Assembly (NCBI GenBank): GCA_028280965.1
Contig: JANQKT010000205.1
Location: 1 to 34,920, forward strand
Direction: 5' to 3'
Length of the DNA stretch: 34,920 bases
From: Phycisphaeraceae bacterium
Lineage (GTDB): Bacteria > Planctomycetota > Phycisphaerae > Phycisphaerales > Phycisphaeraceae
Of the stretch, positions 6,933-14,516 are shown piece after piece. The notes under the pieces are model-generated. The model saw only the letters and a list, made by a program, of their open reading frames with translations, ran no database searches and had not been told where the DNA came from. A program made the translations under genes and the position numbers. Position 1 is the first letter of the stretch; each line of letters begins with the position of its first letter.

Positions 6933-8429
6933 ATGAGTCGCATCAACACCAACGTACAGTCCCTGATCGGCCAGCGCGTGCTCGGCCAGAACAACAGCAC
7001 GCTCAACACCTCGCTTGAGCGCCTGTCCACCGGCCTGCGGATCAACCGCGGCAAGGACGACCCCGCCGGCCTGATCGCCAGCGAGAACCTCCGAAGCGAG
7101 AAGGCCGCCATCAGCGCCGCGATCGGCAACGCCGAACGCGCCGACCAGGTGGTCAACATCGCCGAAGGCGGTCTGCAGGAGATCAACAGCCTGCTGATCG
7201 AGGTCCAGTCCCTGGTCGGCCAGTCCGCCAACGAAGCGGGCCTGTCCGAAGACGAGAAGAAGGCGAACCAGCTGCAGATCGACTCGATCCTGCAGACAAT
7301 CGACCGGATTGCTTCGACCACCAGCTTCCAAGGCACCAAGCTGCTCAACGGCACCTACGACTTCACCACGTCCGGTGTTGCCGCCACGGTGGCCGACTTC
7401 CAGATCAACGGTGCCAAGCTCGCCTTCGGCGAGAATACCGATGTCGATGTGCTGGTCACCCAGTCCGCCCAACACGGGGCGCTGTTCCTCTCGACCGGCG
7501 CCAACCTGACACTGGGCGGCAATACCTCGGCGCTCGTTTTCGAGCTCGGCGGCGCGCTCGGCACACGCGAGTTCACGTTCGGTCAGAGCGCGGCCATCAC
7601 CGATATTGCCACCCAAGTCAATAAATTCAGTGATGTCACAGGCGTTTCGGCGGTCGCTTCGGGTGCTTACATTGAGCTGAAATCAACCGAGTTCGGTGAT
7701 GACGAGTATGTCTCGTTCAAGGTCAACGATGCCGGTGGCCTGTCTGCGGCCGTCTTCCTGCAGTCGACCACGGGCGAGAACGACATCGACAACACCACCG
7801 CCGGTACGCTCTTCTCGGCGCTGACCGAGGTCCGCGACGCGGGCCAGGACGTGGGCGCGGTGATCAACGGTGTGGCCGCGGTATCGGATGGCAAGAACGT
7901 CCGGGTCAACACCGACTTCCTTGATGTCCAGTTTGAGCTGACGGACGGCGGTGCCCAAAACCTGAACAAGATCGATGCCTTGACCATCACCGGCGGGGGC
8001 GCGCAGTTCAACCTCGGCCCGAACGTCGATATCCTCAACCAGGTCAGCCTGGGTATCGGCAACGTCGCGGCCCGAAATCTCGGCACGCTGACCAACGGCT
8101 ACCTGGACCAACTCGGCTCGTCTCAGGGCAACAACGTAGTCGATGGCAACCTGACCGGGGCGCAGAACATCGTGAACGACGCGATCAACCAGGTCTCGAC
8201 CCTGCGTGGCCGGCTCGGGGCGTTCCAGAAGAACACCATCGGCGCGACGATCCGTTCGCTGGGGGTCGCTTTCGAGAACACCTCCGCCGCCGAGTCCGCG
8301 ATCCGCGACACCGACTTCGCCGAGGAGACCGCCGCCCTGACGCGTGCACAGATCCTCGTCCAGTCGGCGACGCAGGTCCTGGGCATCGCCAACAGCCAGC
8401 CGCAGAACGCCCTGGCCCTGCTTGGCTAA
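6933..8429 (+). CDS. Flagellin (second copy)
   Basis: This 498-residue filament subunit is a tandem paralogue of the first flagellin. The conserved ends are MSRINTNVQSLIGQR, LERLSTGLRINRGKDDPAGL and IASTTSFQGTKLLNG at the N-terminus, and RGRLGAFQKNTIG, AAESAIRDTDFAEET and VLGIANSQPQNALALLG at the C-terminus. The middle (about 145-400) is more divergent and carries the hook-IN-like block GVSAVASGAYIELKSTEFG. Unlike the first copy it has no cysteine. GGAGG at 6919-6923 sets the start. It has its own long leader and its own terminator, so the two flagellins can be expressed independently. Which one dominates the filament cannot be told from sequence. Confidence 0.97.
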   Translation: MSRINTNVQSLIGQRVLGQNNSTLNTSLERLSTGLRINRGKDDPAGLIASENLRSEKAAISAAIGNAERADQVVNIAEGGLQEINSLLIEVQSLVGQSANEAGLSEDEKKANQLQIDSILQTIDRIASTTSFQGTKLLNGTYDFTTSGVAATVADFQINGAKLAFGENTDVDVLVTQSAQHGALFLSTGANLTLGGNTSALVFELGGALGTREFTFGQSAAITDIATQVNKFSDVTGVSAVASGAYIELKSTEFGDDEYVSFKVNDAGGLSAAVFLQSTTGENDIDNTTAGTLFSALTEVRDAGQDVGAVINGVAAVSDGKNVRVNTDFLDVQFELTDGGAQNLNKIDALTITGGGAQFNLGPNVDILNQVSLGIGNVAARNLGTLTNGYLDQLGSSQGNNVVDGNLTGAQNIVNDAINQVSTLRGRLGAFQKNTIGATIRSLGVAFENTSAAESAIRDTDFAEETAALTRAQILVQSATQVLGIANSQPQNALALLG

Positions 8430-8485
8430 AACACCTCAGCCTGAACCGGACTCCCGCTGACGCGGGCATCCGATCACTGATGCGG

Positions 8486-8519
8486 AGCGGCGCTGGCAAC
8501 AGCGCCGCTTCTTTCTTTT
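8486..8519 (+). terminator. Intrinsic terminator of the second flagellin
   Basis: AGCGGCGCT (8486-8494), loop GGCAAC, AGCGCCGCT (8501-8509), then TCTTTCTTTT. The stem is a perfect 9 bp with a T-rich tail. Confidence 0.93.
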
Positions 8520-8542
8520 GCGCCCTGCCCGCCCGCTGTTGA

Positions 8543-8548
8543 TAAAAT
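8543..8548 (+). promoter_or_regulatory. Candidate -10 box (TAAAAT)
   Basis: TAAAAT lies 35 nt before the ATG of the acidic-tail secreted protein, just after the flagellin terminator. No good -35 was found. Confidence 0.35.
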
Positions 8549-8583
8549 GCGTGCCCAGGTTTTTCGTTCAACGGTAACACGCC

Positions 8584-9216
8584 ATGAAAAAAGTAACCGC
8601 CCTGCTCGCCCTGCTGTCCGCCCTCTGTTTGGTCGCGCCGGCGCACGCCCAGCAGCGCCTCACCGGCACGTTCCGCGTCGAAAAAGTCGGCGGGCAGGAG
8701 CCGCCCGAGCGCGTCGAACTGACGCTCGCTTTCGGTGCCGGCGGCAAGGCCACCGTGACCTACACCGTCGCGGACGACCCGCCCCAGTCCTGGTCTTACA
8801 ACTTCGAAGTCGAAGACGGCCAGCTCACCCTCACGCCGGACATGACCTTTGGCGACCCGCAGTCGGTCACCTACGACATCCGATTCGATGGCGGCAAACT
8901 GCTGCTGCTGACGCCCAAGCCGGAAGAGCAAGACACAGCGGAAGAAGAAAAGACAGAAGAAGAAACGGAAGACACGGAAAGCGGATCGGGTGACAGCGCC
9001 GACGAAACCGGGTCGGCCGACGCCGACGGCACCGACGATCAGCCCGAAGCCACGCCCGACGATACGGAGACCAGCGAGACCGATCCGGAAGGCGCCGACG
9101 ACACCAACCCGGACAATGGTGACGGAGAGACGGAAGAGCAAACGAACGATGACGGGGAAGAGAAAGAGGAAGAAGACACACGCGAACCGGTGTGGGTCCT
9201 GGTTCACTTGAGCTGA
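8584..9216 (+). CDS. Secreted protein of unknown function with acidic low-complexity tail
   Basis: I do not recognise the family. The 210-residue product begins with a clear Sec signal peptide (MKKVTALLALLSALCLVAPAHA, cut near residue 22). Residues about 25-110 alternate polar and hydrophobic positions and look like a small beta-rich domain (GTFRVEKVGGQEPPERVELTL at its start; TYDIRFDGGKLLLLTPK at its end). Residues about 113-200 are a low-complexity tail dominated by Glu, Asp, Thr and Gly with no cysteine, probably disordered. The last residues turn hydrophobic (EPVWVLVHLS). The start has no strong ribosome site, but the signal peptide makes it convincing. It lies between the flagellins and the LEPR protein; no functional link is evident. 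Confidence 0.75.
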   Translation: MKKVTALLALLSALCLVAPAHAQQRLTGTFRVEKVGGQEPPERVELTLAFGAGGKATVTYTVADDPPQSWSYNFEVEDGQLTLTPDMTFGDPQSVTYDIRFDGGKLLLLTPKPEEQDTAEEEKTEEETEDTESGSGDSADETGSADADGTDDQPEATPDDTETSETDPEGADDTNPDNGDGETEEQTNDDGEEKEEEDTREPVWVLVHLS

Positions 9217-9628
9217 CTGTATGCAAGGCCTGTGTTAATCATCAATTACGTATTGGTACCATTTATCTGAAATAGCGCGCGGTTTATTATCTGTTAAAAT
9301 AGGTTGTCTTTCTGTTGTGATTCCACGAGAAAATCTCATCACCCCGGGATTGTTTCTTGAACTCGGATCGCAGTCGAAGCCAAGCAGACGATTCTCTTGA
9401 ACAAGAATTTTTTCATTATTTCATTGATTAAATGAAAAAAAGTTGTGTGTGCGTGCAGAAGCCGTATCAGCCCTGTGATACAGGGGCAATGTGCGCATCA
9501 GCAGCGAGCGTGACAATTCCGCGGGTCTGTGCTTTGAGTACAACTATTCGCGGTGTATAAGTGTACATGTCGAGTACCTGTCTCAACACGCCCGATTCCC
9601 CACTCGCCCATCCCAACGGAGGTCCATG
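9217..9628 (+). promoter_or_regulatory. AT-rich intergenic region before the LEPR protein gene
   Basis: This 412-nt interval is markedly AT-rich compared with its surroundings. It contains a direct repeat TCTTGAAC (9355-9362 and 9395-9402, 40 nt apart); the second copy lies in the palindrome TCTTGAACAAGA. It also has a perfect 10-bp inverted repeat, TTTTTTCATT (9408-9417) with AATGAAAAAA (9431-9440), and a hairpin CCCTGT/ACAGGG (9471-9485). CGGAGG at 9617-9622 is the ribosome site. A regulated promoter region is inferred; no protein-coding gene is visible. Confidence 0.5.
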
Positions 9629-12355
9629 ATGAACGAGATTTGCTCCAAACGTCCGCGCGTGTCTTCCCGCCACGCCAAGCCGCAGGCCCGGTTGTTGATT
9701 GAATCGCTCGAGCCGCGGCTGCTGTTGTCGGCGACGCTGTTCGCCGACGCCGGGCCGGACCAAACGGCGGACGAGGGCGAGACGATCAACGTCGCCGGCT
9801 CGTTTAACGACACCGACCCGGGCACACCGGGCACCTTCGATATCGTCCAGCTCACCAGCGACAGCGTCAGCGACTCGATGGTCGTGATCGACGGCGACCG
9901 CGTCGCTTGGAACAACGGCGGGACCGTGCTGCTCTTCGACGGCACGACCGACGGCGGGGGCAACCCCAACATCATCGACCTGAGCGCCGCGGCGGGCGTC
10001 AGCTCGACCACGGTCACCAGCGTCGCGATCGACGGCGACCGCGTCGCGTTCAGCGTCATCGGCGCCGGCGGCGGGGTGTTCGTTTACGACATCACCGCCG
10101 GCACCACCCAGGCCCTCGCCGGCAGCGCCAGCTCGCTTGGCGCCGTGCAGATCGACGGCGACATCGTCGTCTGGCAGCGCTCCAACGGCTCGTTCACCAG
10201 CTCCTTCAGCTTCGACCTCGCCGACCCGGGCGCGACCGAGCAGCAGATCGCCGGCTTTAGCGACCTCGGCGGGCTGGGCAACACCATCAACCCGTTCGTC
10301 AAGGACGGCCTGGTCTACTGGATCGGTGTGGGCACCGGCGGGTTCACCGATGTATTCGCCAAACACCTGGCGACCGGCAACAGCTTCAACGTCTCCAACA
10401 CCCCGACCCAGGGCGATCAGAACATCGCCGCGGACAACGGCGTGGTTGCCTGGAACACGGTCGCCTCGGGCGCCATCTTCTCGGATGTCTACGTCTTCGA
10501 CGGCCGGGGCTTCGACGGCACCGGCGTCGCGCCCGCCGCGGTGCAGCTCGACGGCATCGGCGGGCTGGACATCACGCCCGCGGTCTCGGGCGCCAACGTC
10601 GTCTGGGAGGCTTCTCTGGGCGCAACCCGCGACGTCTTTACCTACAACGTCGATACCGCCGTCCAGACCAACATCACCAACGACGGCGTGACCAACCGCG
10701 AGGCGTTCACCGACATCTCCGGCAACAACATCGTCTGGTCCGTCGCCGCCGGCGTGACCCAGGACATCTTCATCTACGACCTGACAACGGGCGTCGCGAC
10801 GCCCGTCGACACCAACGCCGTGCCCGACACGATGCCGGTGATCTCCGGCGGCAACGTCGCGTTCCTCTCGGGCACCGGCAGCTCGCGCGAGGTCGTCTTC
10901 GCCCGCGGTCAGGGCAGCGCGACCTACACCTTCGACTGGGACTTCGGCGATGGCACGGTCCTCACCGACGTCTCGCTCAACGAGTCGCACGCCTACCTCG
11001 ACAACGGCACCTACACCGTCACGCTCACCGTGACATCGAGCAACGGCGACGTCGCGACCGACACCGCGACTATCACCGTCAACAACCTCGCGCCCGAGTT
11101 GACAGGCCTGTCGCTCGACACCGCCAGCGTGGACGAGGGCGGCAGCGTCACCCTGACCGGCAGCTTCACCGACGCCGGCGTGCTGGACACGCACACCGTC
11201 ACGATCGACTGGGGCGACGGCACGACCAGCAACGCGACCGTCGATCAGGTCACCGGGACGTTCAGCGCGACCAACACCTACCTCGACGACAGCCCGACCG
11301 GCACCGCCAGCGACCTGACCGCGATCGGCGTGACGCTTTCGGACAACGACGGCGGCGACGACGCCGGCAGCGAGTCGGTCACGGTCAACAACCTCGCCCC
11401 GGTCGTCGGCGCACTGACCGGCCCGACCCTGGCGGTCCGCGGCCAGACACTCAGCTACACCGGCTCGTTCACCGATGCCGGCACGCTGGACACGCACACC
11501 GAGGCGTGGACCGTAACGGATGCGAGCAACACCGTCATCGCCACGGGCACCGGCTCGACGTTTGATTACGCGCCGGACACGCTCGGCAGCTTCACCGTGA
11601 CCTACACCGTCACCGATGACGACACGGGCGAGGGCGACGGCACCCTGTCGCTCACGACCGACCTGATCGTCGTCACCGCCGACCCGGTCGACCCGAGCCA
11701 GACCGCGCTTTTGATCGGCGGCGGCGACAACAGCGAGCTGATCAAGGTCTTCGGCCGGTCCGACGGGCTCAAGGTCAAGACCTATGACTTCGCGACCGGC
11801 GAGCTCAACATCGAATCCGGCATCCAGGCCGACCGCATCATCGCCTACGGCAACGGCGGCAACGACATCATTAAGGTCTTCAACTCCGCCGGCGAGATCG
11901 AAGCCGACATCTTCGGCGGCGAAGGCCACGACTGGCTCCGCGGCGGCAAGGGCAACGACATCATCGTCGGCGGCAACGGCAACGACTTCATCGGCGGGCA
12001 CAACGGCCAAGACCTGCTGATCGGCGGCGACGGCACCGACTTCATCATCGGCCACCGCAACGACGACATCCTCATCGCCGGCAGCTACACCGGTCAGAAC
12101 GACCTGGCTTCCCTCCGCGCCATCATGGCCCTGTGGACCGGCCCGGGCGACTACGCCACCCGCGTCGGCTCGCTGTCCCCGCTGCTGAACGACACGACCG
12201 TGTCCGACGACAACAACTTCGACCTGCTGCTGGGGCTGCAGGGCCAGGACTATTTCCTCTACAACGACCAGCAGGACCTGACCGACCAGCGGCGCAACGA
12301 ACTGATGACCGACACCGAGATCGACTTCCTCGACAGCGAGACCGAGGACGTGTAA
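9629..12355 (+). CDS. Secreted LEPR-motif protein: PKD domains, beta-propeller and calcium-binding repeats
   Basis: This 908-residue predicted cell-surface protein carries the planctomycete LEPRLLLSA motif at residues 27-35. Next comes AGPDQTADEGETINVAGSF, the first strands of a PKD domain (about 37-70). Residues about 71-428 contain eight short repeats of the TolB/propeller type (for example VVIDGDRVAWNNG, VQIDGDIVVWQRS, ISGNNIVWSVAAG). At about 431 the PKD sequence resumes (TYTFDWDFGDGT and NGTYTVTLTV), followed by two more PKD/Ig-like units (about 490-690). The C-terminal part (about 740-820) has RTX-like glycine/aspartate repeats (GGKGNDIIVGGNGNDFIGG), expected to bind calcium. ATG 9629 is 6 nt after CGGAGG; ATG 9626 is only 3 nt away, and the frame upstream is AT-rich non-coding. 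A structural or adhesive role is inferred. Confidence 0.88.
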   Translation: MNEICSKRPRVSSRHAKPQARLLIESLEPRLLLSATLFADAGPDQTADEGETINVAGSFNDTDPGTPGTFDIVQLTSDSVSDSMVVIDGDRVAWNNGGTVLLFDGTTDGGGNPNIIDLSAAAGVSSTTVTSVAIDGDRVAFSVIGAGGGVFVYDITAGTTQALAGSASSLGAVQIDGDIVVWQRSNGSFTSSFSFDLADPGATEQQIAGFSDLGGLGNTINPFVKDGLVYWIGVGTGGFTDVFAKHLATGNSFNVSNTPTQGDQNIAADNGVVAWNTVASGAIFSDVYVFDGRGFDGTGVAPAAVQLDGIGGLDITPAVSGANVVWEASLGATRDVFTYNVDTAVQTNITNDGVTNREAFTDISGNNIVWSVAAGVTQDIFIYDLTTGVATPVDTNAVPDTMPVISGGNVAFLSGTGSSREVVFARGQGSATYTFDWDFGDGTVLTDVSLNESHAYLDNGTYTVTLTVTSSNGDVATDTATITVNNLAPELTGLSLDTASVDEGGSVTLTGSFTDAGVLDTHTVTIDWGDGTTSNATVDQVTGTFSATNTYLDDSPTGTASDLTAIGVTLSDNDGGDDAGSESVTVNNLAPVVGALTGPTLAVRGQTLSYTGSFTDAGTLDTHTEAWTVTDASNTVIATGTGSTFDYAPDTLGSFTVTYTVTDDDTGEGDGTLSLTTDLIVVTADPVDPSQTALLIGGGDNSELIKVFGRSDGLKVKTYDFATGELNIESGIQADRIIAYGNGGNDIIKVFNSAGEIEADIFGGEGHDWLRGGKGNDIIVGGNGNDFIGGHNGQDLLIGGDGTDFIIGHRNDDILIAGSYTGQNDLASLRAIMALWTGPGDYATRVGSLSPLLNDTTVSDDNNFDLLLGLQGQDYFLYNDQQDLTDQRRNELMTDTEIDFLDSETEDV

Positions 12356-12392
12356 AGCCTAATCACCCGCATCTGAATCCACCCCCTACAAG

Positions 12393-12415
12393 CCCGGCCA
12401 ATCGGCCGGGTTTTT
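12393..12415 (+). terminator. Intrinsic terminator of the LEPR gene
   Basis: CCCGGCC (12393-12399), loop AATC, GGCCGGG (12404-12410), TTTTT. It lies 37 nt after the stop codon. Confidence 0.93.
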
Positions 12416-12423
12416 AAGATCCT

Positions 12424-13206
12424 TCACTCACCCAAGCTCGATCCATCGGGATCGCTTGGCAACTGGCCGTTGGCACCCGGCTCACTATGTTCAACAGCGT
12501 TCATGCGCAATATCGTGTCACTCACCATGCGATGCCAAAACCCCCCGTCGGCAAGCGATTCTTCCAGAGCCAGTAGCCCCGCATAAGCCTCCTCCGATTG
12601 AAGCTCACTAAGGAGCCAGATGTTTCTATAAGCCTGGCTATACAAACACGGTTGCATCCAAGGCAACTCTTCGCCCAACAAGGCATCTCGGAGTTGACTT
12701 AAGACAACGCCTTCACAGCCCTCAGGGCGCGTGACTGCGATGACCCGGCCCAATGCATAGTGTCGTTGGATTGTCTGGGTGTGCAGCTCGTGTGCAGCCT
12801 GACGCTCGGCATATGGAACCCCTTCTGGGCTGGGCTTGGAACCGTCCGGCTTGAACGCCCGGGGGTCGGTGTCCGGCAGGCGAATAAAGATACCCAGAGC
12901 GACCCGCCCGGCATCCGGCTCTAACAGGACCTCACGCAGCGCCGCTTCAAAAGCGGCGTGCTCTTGCTCAACCCGCCGATCGTATTCCGGCCCATTGTTG
13001 CCGCACAACGGCGGATTCAACACATCAAACGGCGTAAGCAACGCCAGAGCGTGTAATTTTTTCTCGATCCGTCGAGCGCCGTGCTCGCGCCCTTCGGCCG
13101 TGTCGACATCAAGATCTGTCGCTTTGCTCAATTCTCCCTGCCTATCGCTACACGCAACACAACCGACAAGCACGGCCCCGCAAACTATCACTGAAAACGG
13201 CTTCAT
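12424..13206 (-). CDS. Lipoprotein of unknown function
   Basis: I do not recognise this 260-residue protein. It begins MKPFSVIVCGAVLVGC, a lipoprotein signal with a lipobox ending at Cys16 (VLVGC), so lipid anchoring is likely. The mature part is mostly helical in appearance, with cysteines in PLCGNNGPEYDRR, RPEGCEG and WMQPCLYSQ that might form disulfides. The open frame extends upstream to 13503, but that part looks like antisense or intergenic sequence. ATG 13206 is chosen because it begins the signal sequence; a TACAAT box (13251-13246) lies about 40 nt upstream. It is less GC-rich than its neighbours and convergent with the LEPR gene, suggesting a lineage-specific gene. Confidence 0.7.
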   Translation of the reverse strand: MKPFSVIVCGAVLVGCVACSDRQGELSKATDLDVDTAEGREHGARRIEKKLHALALLTPFDVLNPPLCGNNGPEYDRRVEQEHAAFEAALREVLLEPDAGRVALGIFIRLPDTDPRAFKPDGSKPSPEGVPYAERQAAHELHTQTIQRHYALGRVIAVTRPEGCEGVVLSQLRDALLGEELPWMQPCLYSQAYRNIWLLSELQSEEAYAGLLALEESLADGGFWHRMVSDTILRMNAVEHSEPGANGQLPSDPDGSSLGE

Positions 13207-13245
13207 AAGCCTATTGACGCCAGAGCCGGGCCGAAGTTCCATGTC

Positions 13246-13251
13246 ATTGTA
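13246..13251 (-). promoter_or_regulatory. Candidate -10 box (TACAAT) of the lipoprotein gene
   Basis: On the minus strand TACAAT lies 39 nt before ATG 13206, giving a leader of about 33 nt. The rest of the 220-nt gap up to the ABC ATPase gene (13207-13426) shows no gene and no terminator that I could recognise. Confidence 0.35.
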
Positions 13252-13426
13252 GATGGACACCGGCCCGGGTACGTCCGCGGGTGCGCCCGGGCCGGCGCAC
13301 GCGGCGGAAGCCTCCCGCATCCAGCAGGATACTGCCGAGCGTGGACATTGCGCGGCGTGCGCTGATTGGGGTCCCAGCGTGCGTGCGAGTGCTTCATCAG
13401 CGCAACTCAGCAGTAGGACGTGCGCC

Positions 13427-14494
13427 TCACACCCCCGCCGGCACATCCTCGCGCCTGAAGTCCAACCGCGGCGCGGACAAATCGTCGCTCGGCGGTGCGC
13501 CATCCTTCGTGCACAGGACCCAGTGCTTGTCCACGACTTCGTACAGCCGCGCGTCCGGGCCTCCGTAGCCGCCCTCGGGGTTCTGCTGGTCGACGTGCGG
13601 GGCGCAGGTGTACCCGGCGGGGAAGTTCTCGATGATCGCGCCGTCCATCACCGTCGGCAGACGATCGACGTGGCGGCCGAGCACGGGCATCGACTTGAGC
13701 AGGCCCTTCGTGTACGGGTGCATCGGGTTGTTGAAGACGTCGTACACACTCGCGTACTCGACGATCCGGCCGGAGTACATCACGGCGACGACGTCCGCGT
13801 TCTCAGCGACGACGCCGAGGTCGTGGGTGATCAGCATGATCGCCATCTGCTTCTCGTGCTGGAGCTTGCGTAGCAGCTCAAGGATCTGCGCCTGGATCGT
13901 CACATCCAGCGCCGTCGTCGGCTCATCGGCCAAGAGCAGCGCCGGCTGGCACGCCAGCGCCATCGCGATCATCACGCGCTGCCGCATCCCGCCGGAGAGC
14001 TGGTGGGGGTACTCTTTAAGCCTGCTGGCCGGGTCGGCGATACCGACGTCGCGTAGCGCGCCTTCCGCGATCGCGACCGCCTGTTCCCGCCCGACGTCCT
14101 GGTGCAGCAGGATCGCCTCGAGCACCTGCTCGCCCACGGTGTAGACCGGGTTGAGCGAGGTCATCGGCTCCTGGAAGATCATCGCGATCTCGTTGCCGCG
14201 CACCGCGCGCATCTGCTTGTCGGTGTAGGCCAGCAGGTTCGTCGGGGGGCGTCCGAGGTCCGCGGTCCACCAGACCTCCCCGCCGTCGGTCCGGCCCGGC
14301 GGGTGCGGGATCAGCTGCAAGACACTGAGCGCCGAGACGGACTTGCCCGAGCCCGACTCGCCGACGACCGCGAGGGTCTGGGCCGGGAAGATGGACATGG
14401 ACACGCGGTCCGCGGCCTGGACGCGCCGGCCGCCGGCGCCGCCGGGGAAGCTGACAGCGAGTTGGTTGATCTCGAGGACGGGTTCTTGGCTCAT
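13427..14494 (-). CDS. Oligopeptide ABC transporter ATPase (OppD/DppD type)
   Basis: This 355-residue cytoplasmic ATPase drives import through the two permeases encoded upstream. Motifs are intact: Walker A GESGSGKS, Q-loop IFQEPMTSLNP, signature LSGGMRQRV, Walker B LLLADEPTTALD and H-loop LITHD. The OppD/DppD C-terminal extension is present (HPYTKGLLKSMP onward), but only two cysteines remain (GYTC and HWVLC), whereas the family normally has four there. Start ATG 14494 is preferred (MSQEPVLEINQL), 22 nt after the stop of permease C2; an extension to 14566 would overlap that gene. No second ATPase (OppF/DppF) gene follows, so the protein may act as a homodimer or pair with a distant partner. 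Confidence 0.9.
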   Translation of the reverse strand: MSQEPVLEINQLAVSFPGGAGGRRVQAADRVSMSIFPAQTLAVVGESGSGKSVSALSVLQLIPHPPGRTDGGEVWWTADLGRPPTNLLAYTDKQMRAVRGNEIAMIFQEPMTSLNPVYTVGEQVLEAILLHQDVGREQAVAIAEGALRDVGIADPASRLKEYPHQLSGGMRQRVMIAMALACQPALLLADEPTTALDVTIQAQILELLRKLQHEKQMAIMLITHDLGVVAENADVVAVMYSGRIVEYASVYDVFNNPMHPYTKGLLKSMPVLGRHVDRLPTVMDGAIIENFPAGYTCAPHVDQQNPEGGYGGPDARLYEVVDKHWVLCTKDGAPPSDDLSAPRLDFRREDVPAGV

Positions 14495-14516
14495 GGGTGT
14501 TGCCTTGTTGTATAGC

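Noticed and set aside
9467..12055. 862-codon open frame antisense to the LEPR gene
   Set aside because: Its product is a monotonous Val/Ala/Asp/Arg mirror of the GC-biased repeats on the other strand, with no recognisable domain or start signal. The sense strand has motif, domains, ribosome site and terminator.
13207..13503. N-terminal extension of the minus-strand lipoprotein gene
   Set aside because: The extra 99 codons are Arg/Ala/Cys-rich, overlap the ABC ATPase end and precede a proper lipoprotein signal at 13206.
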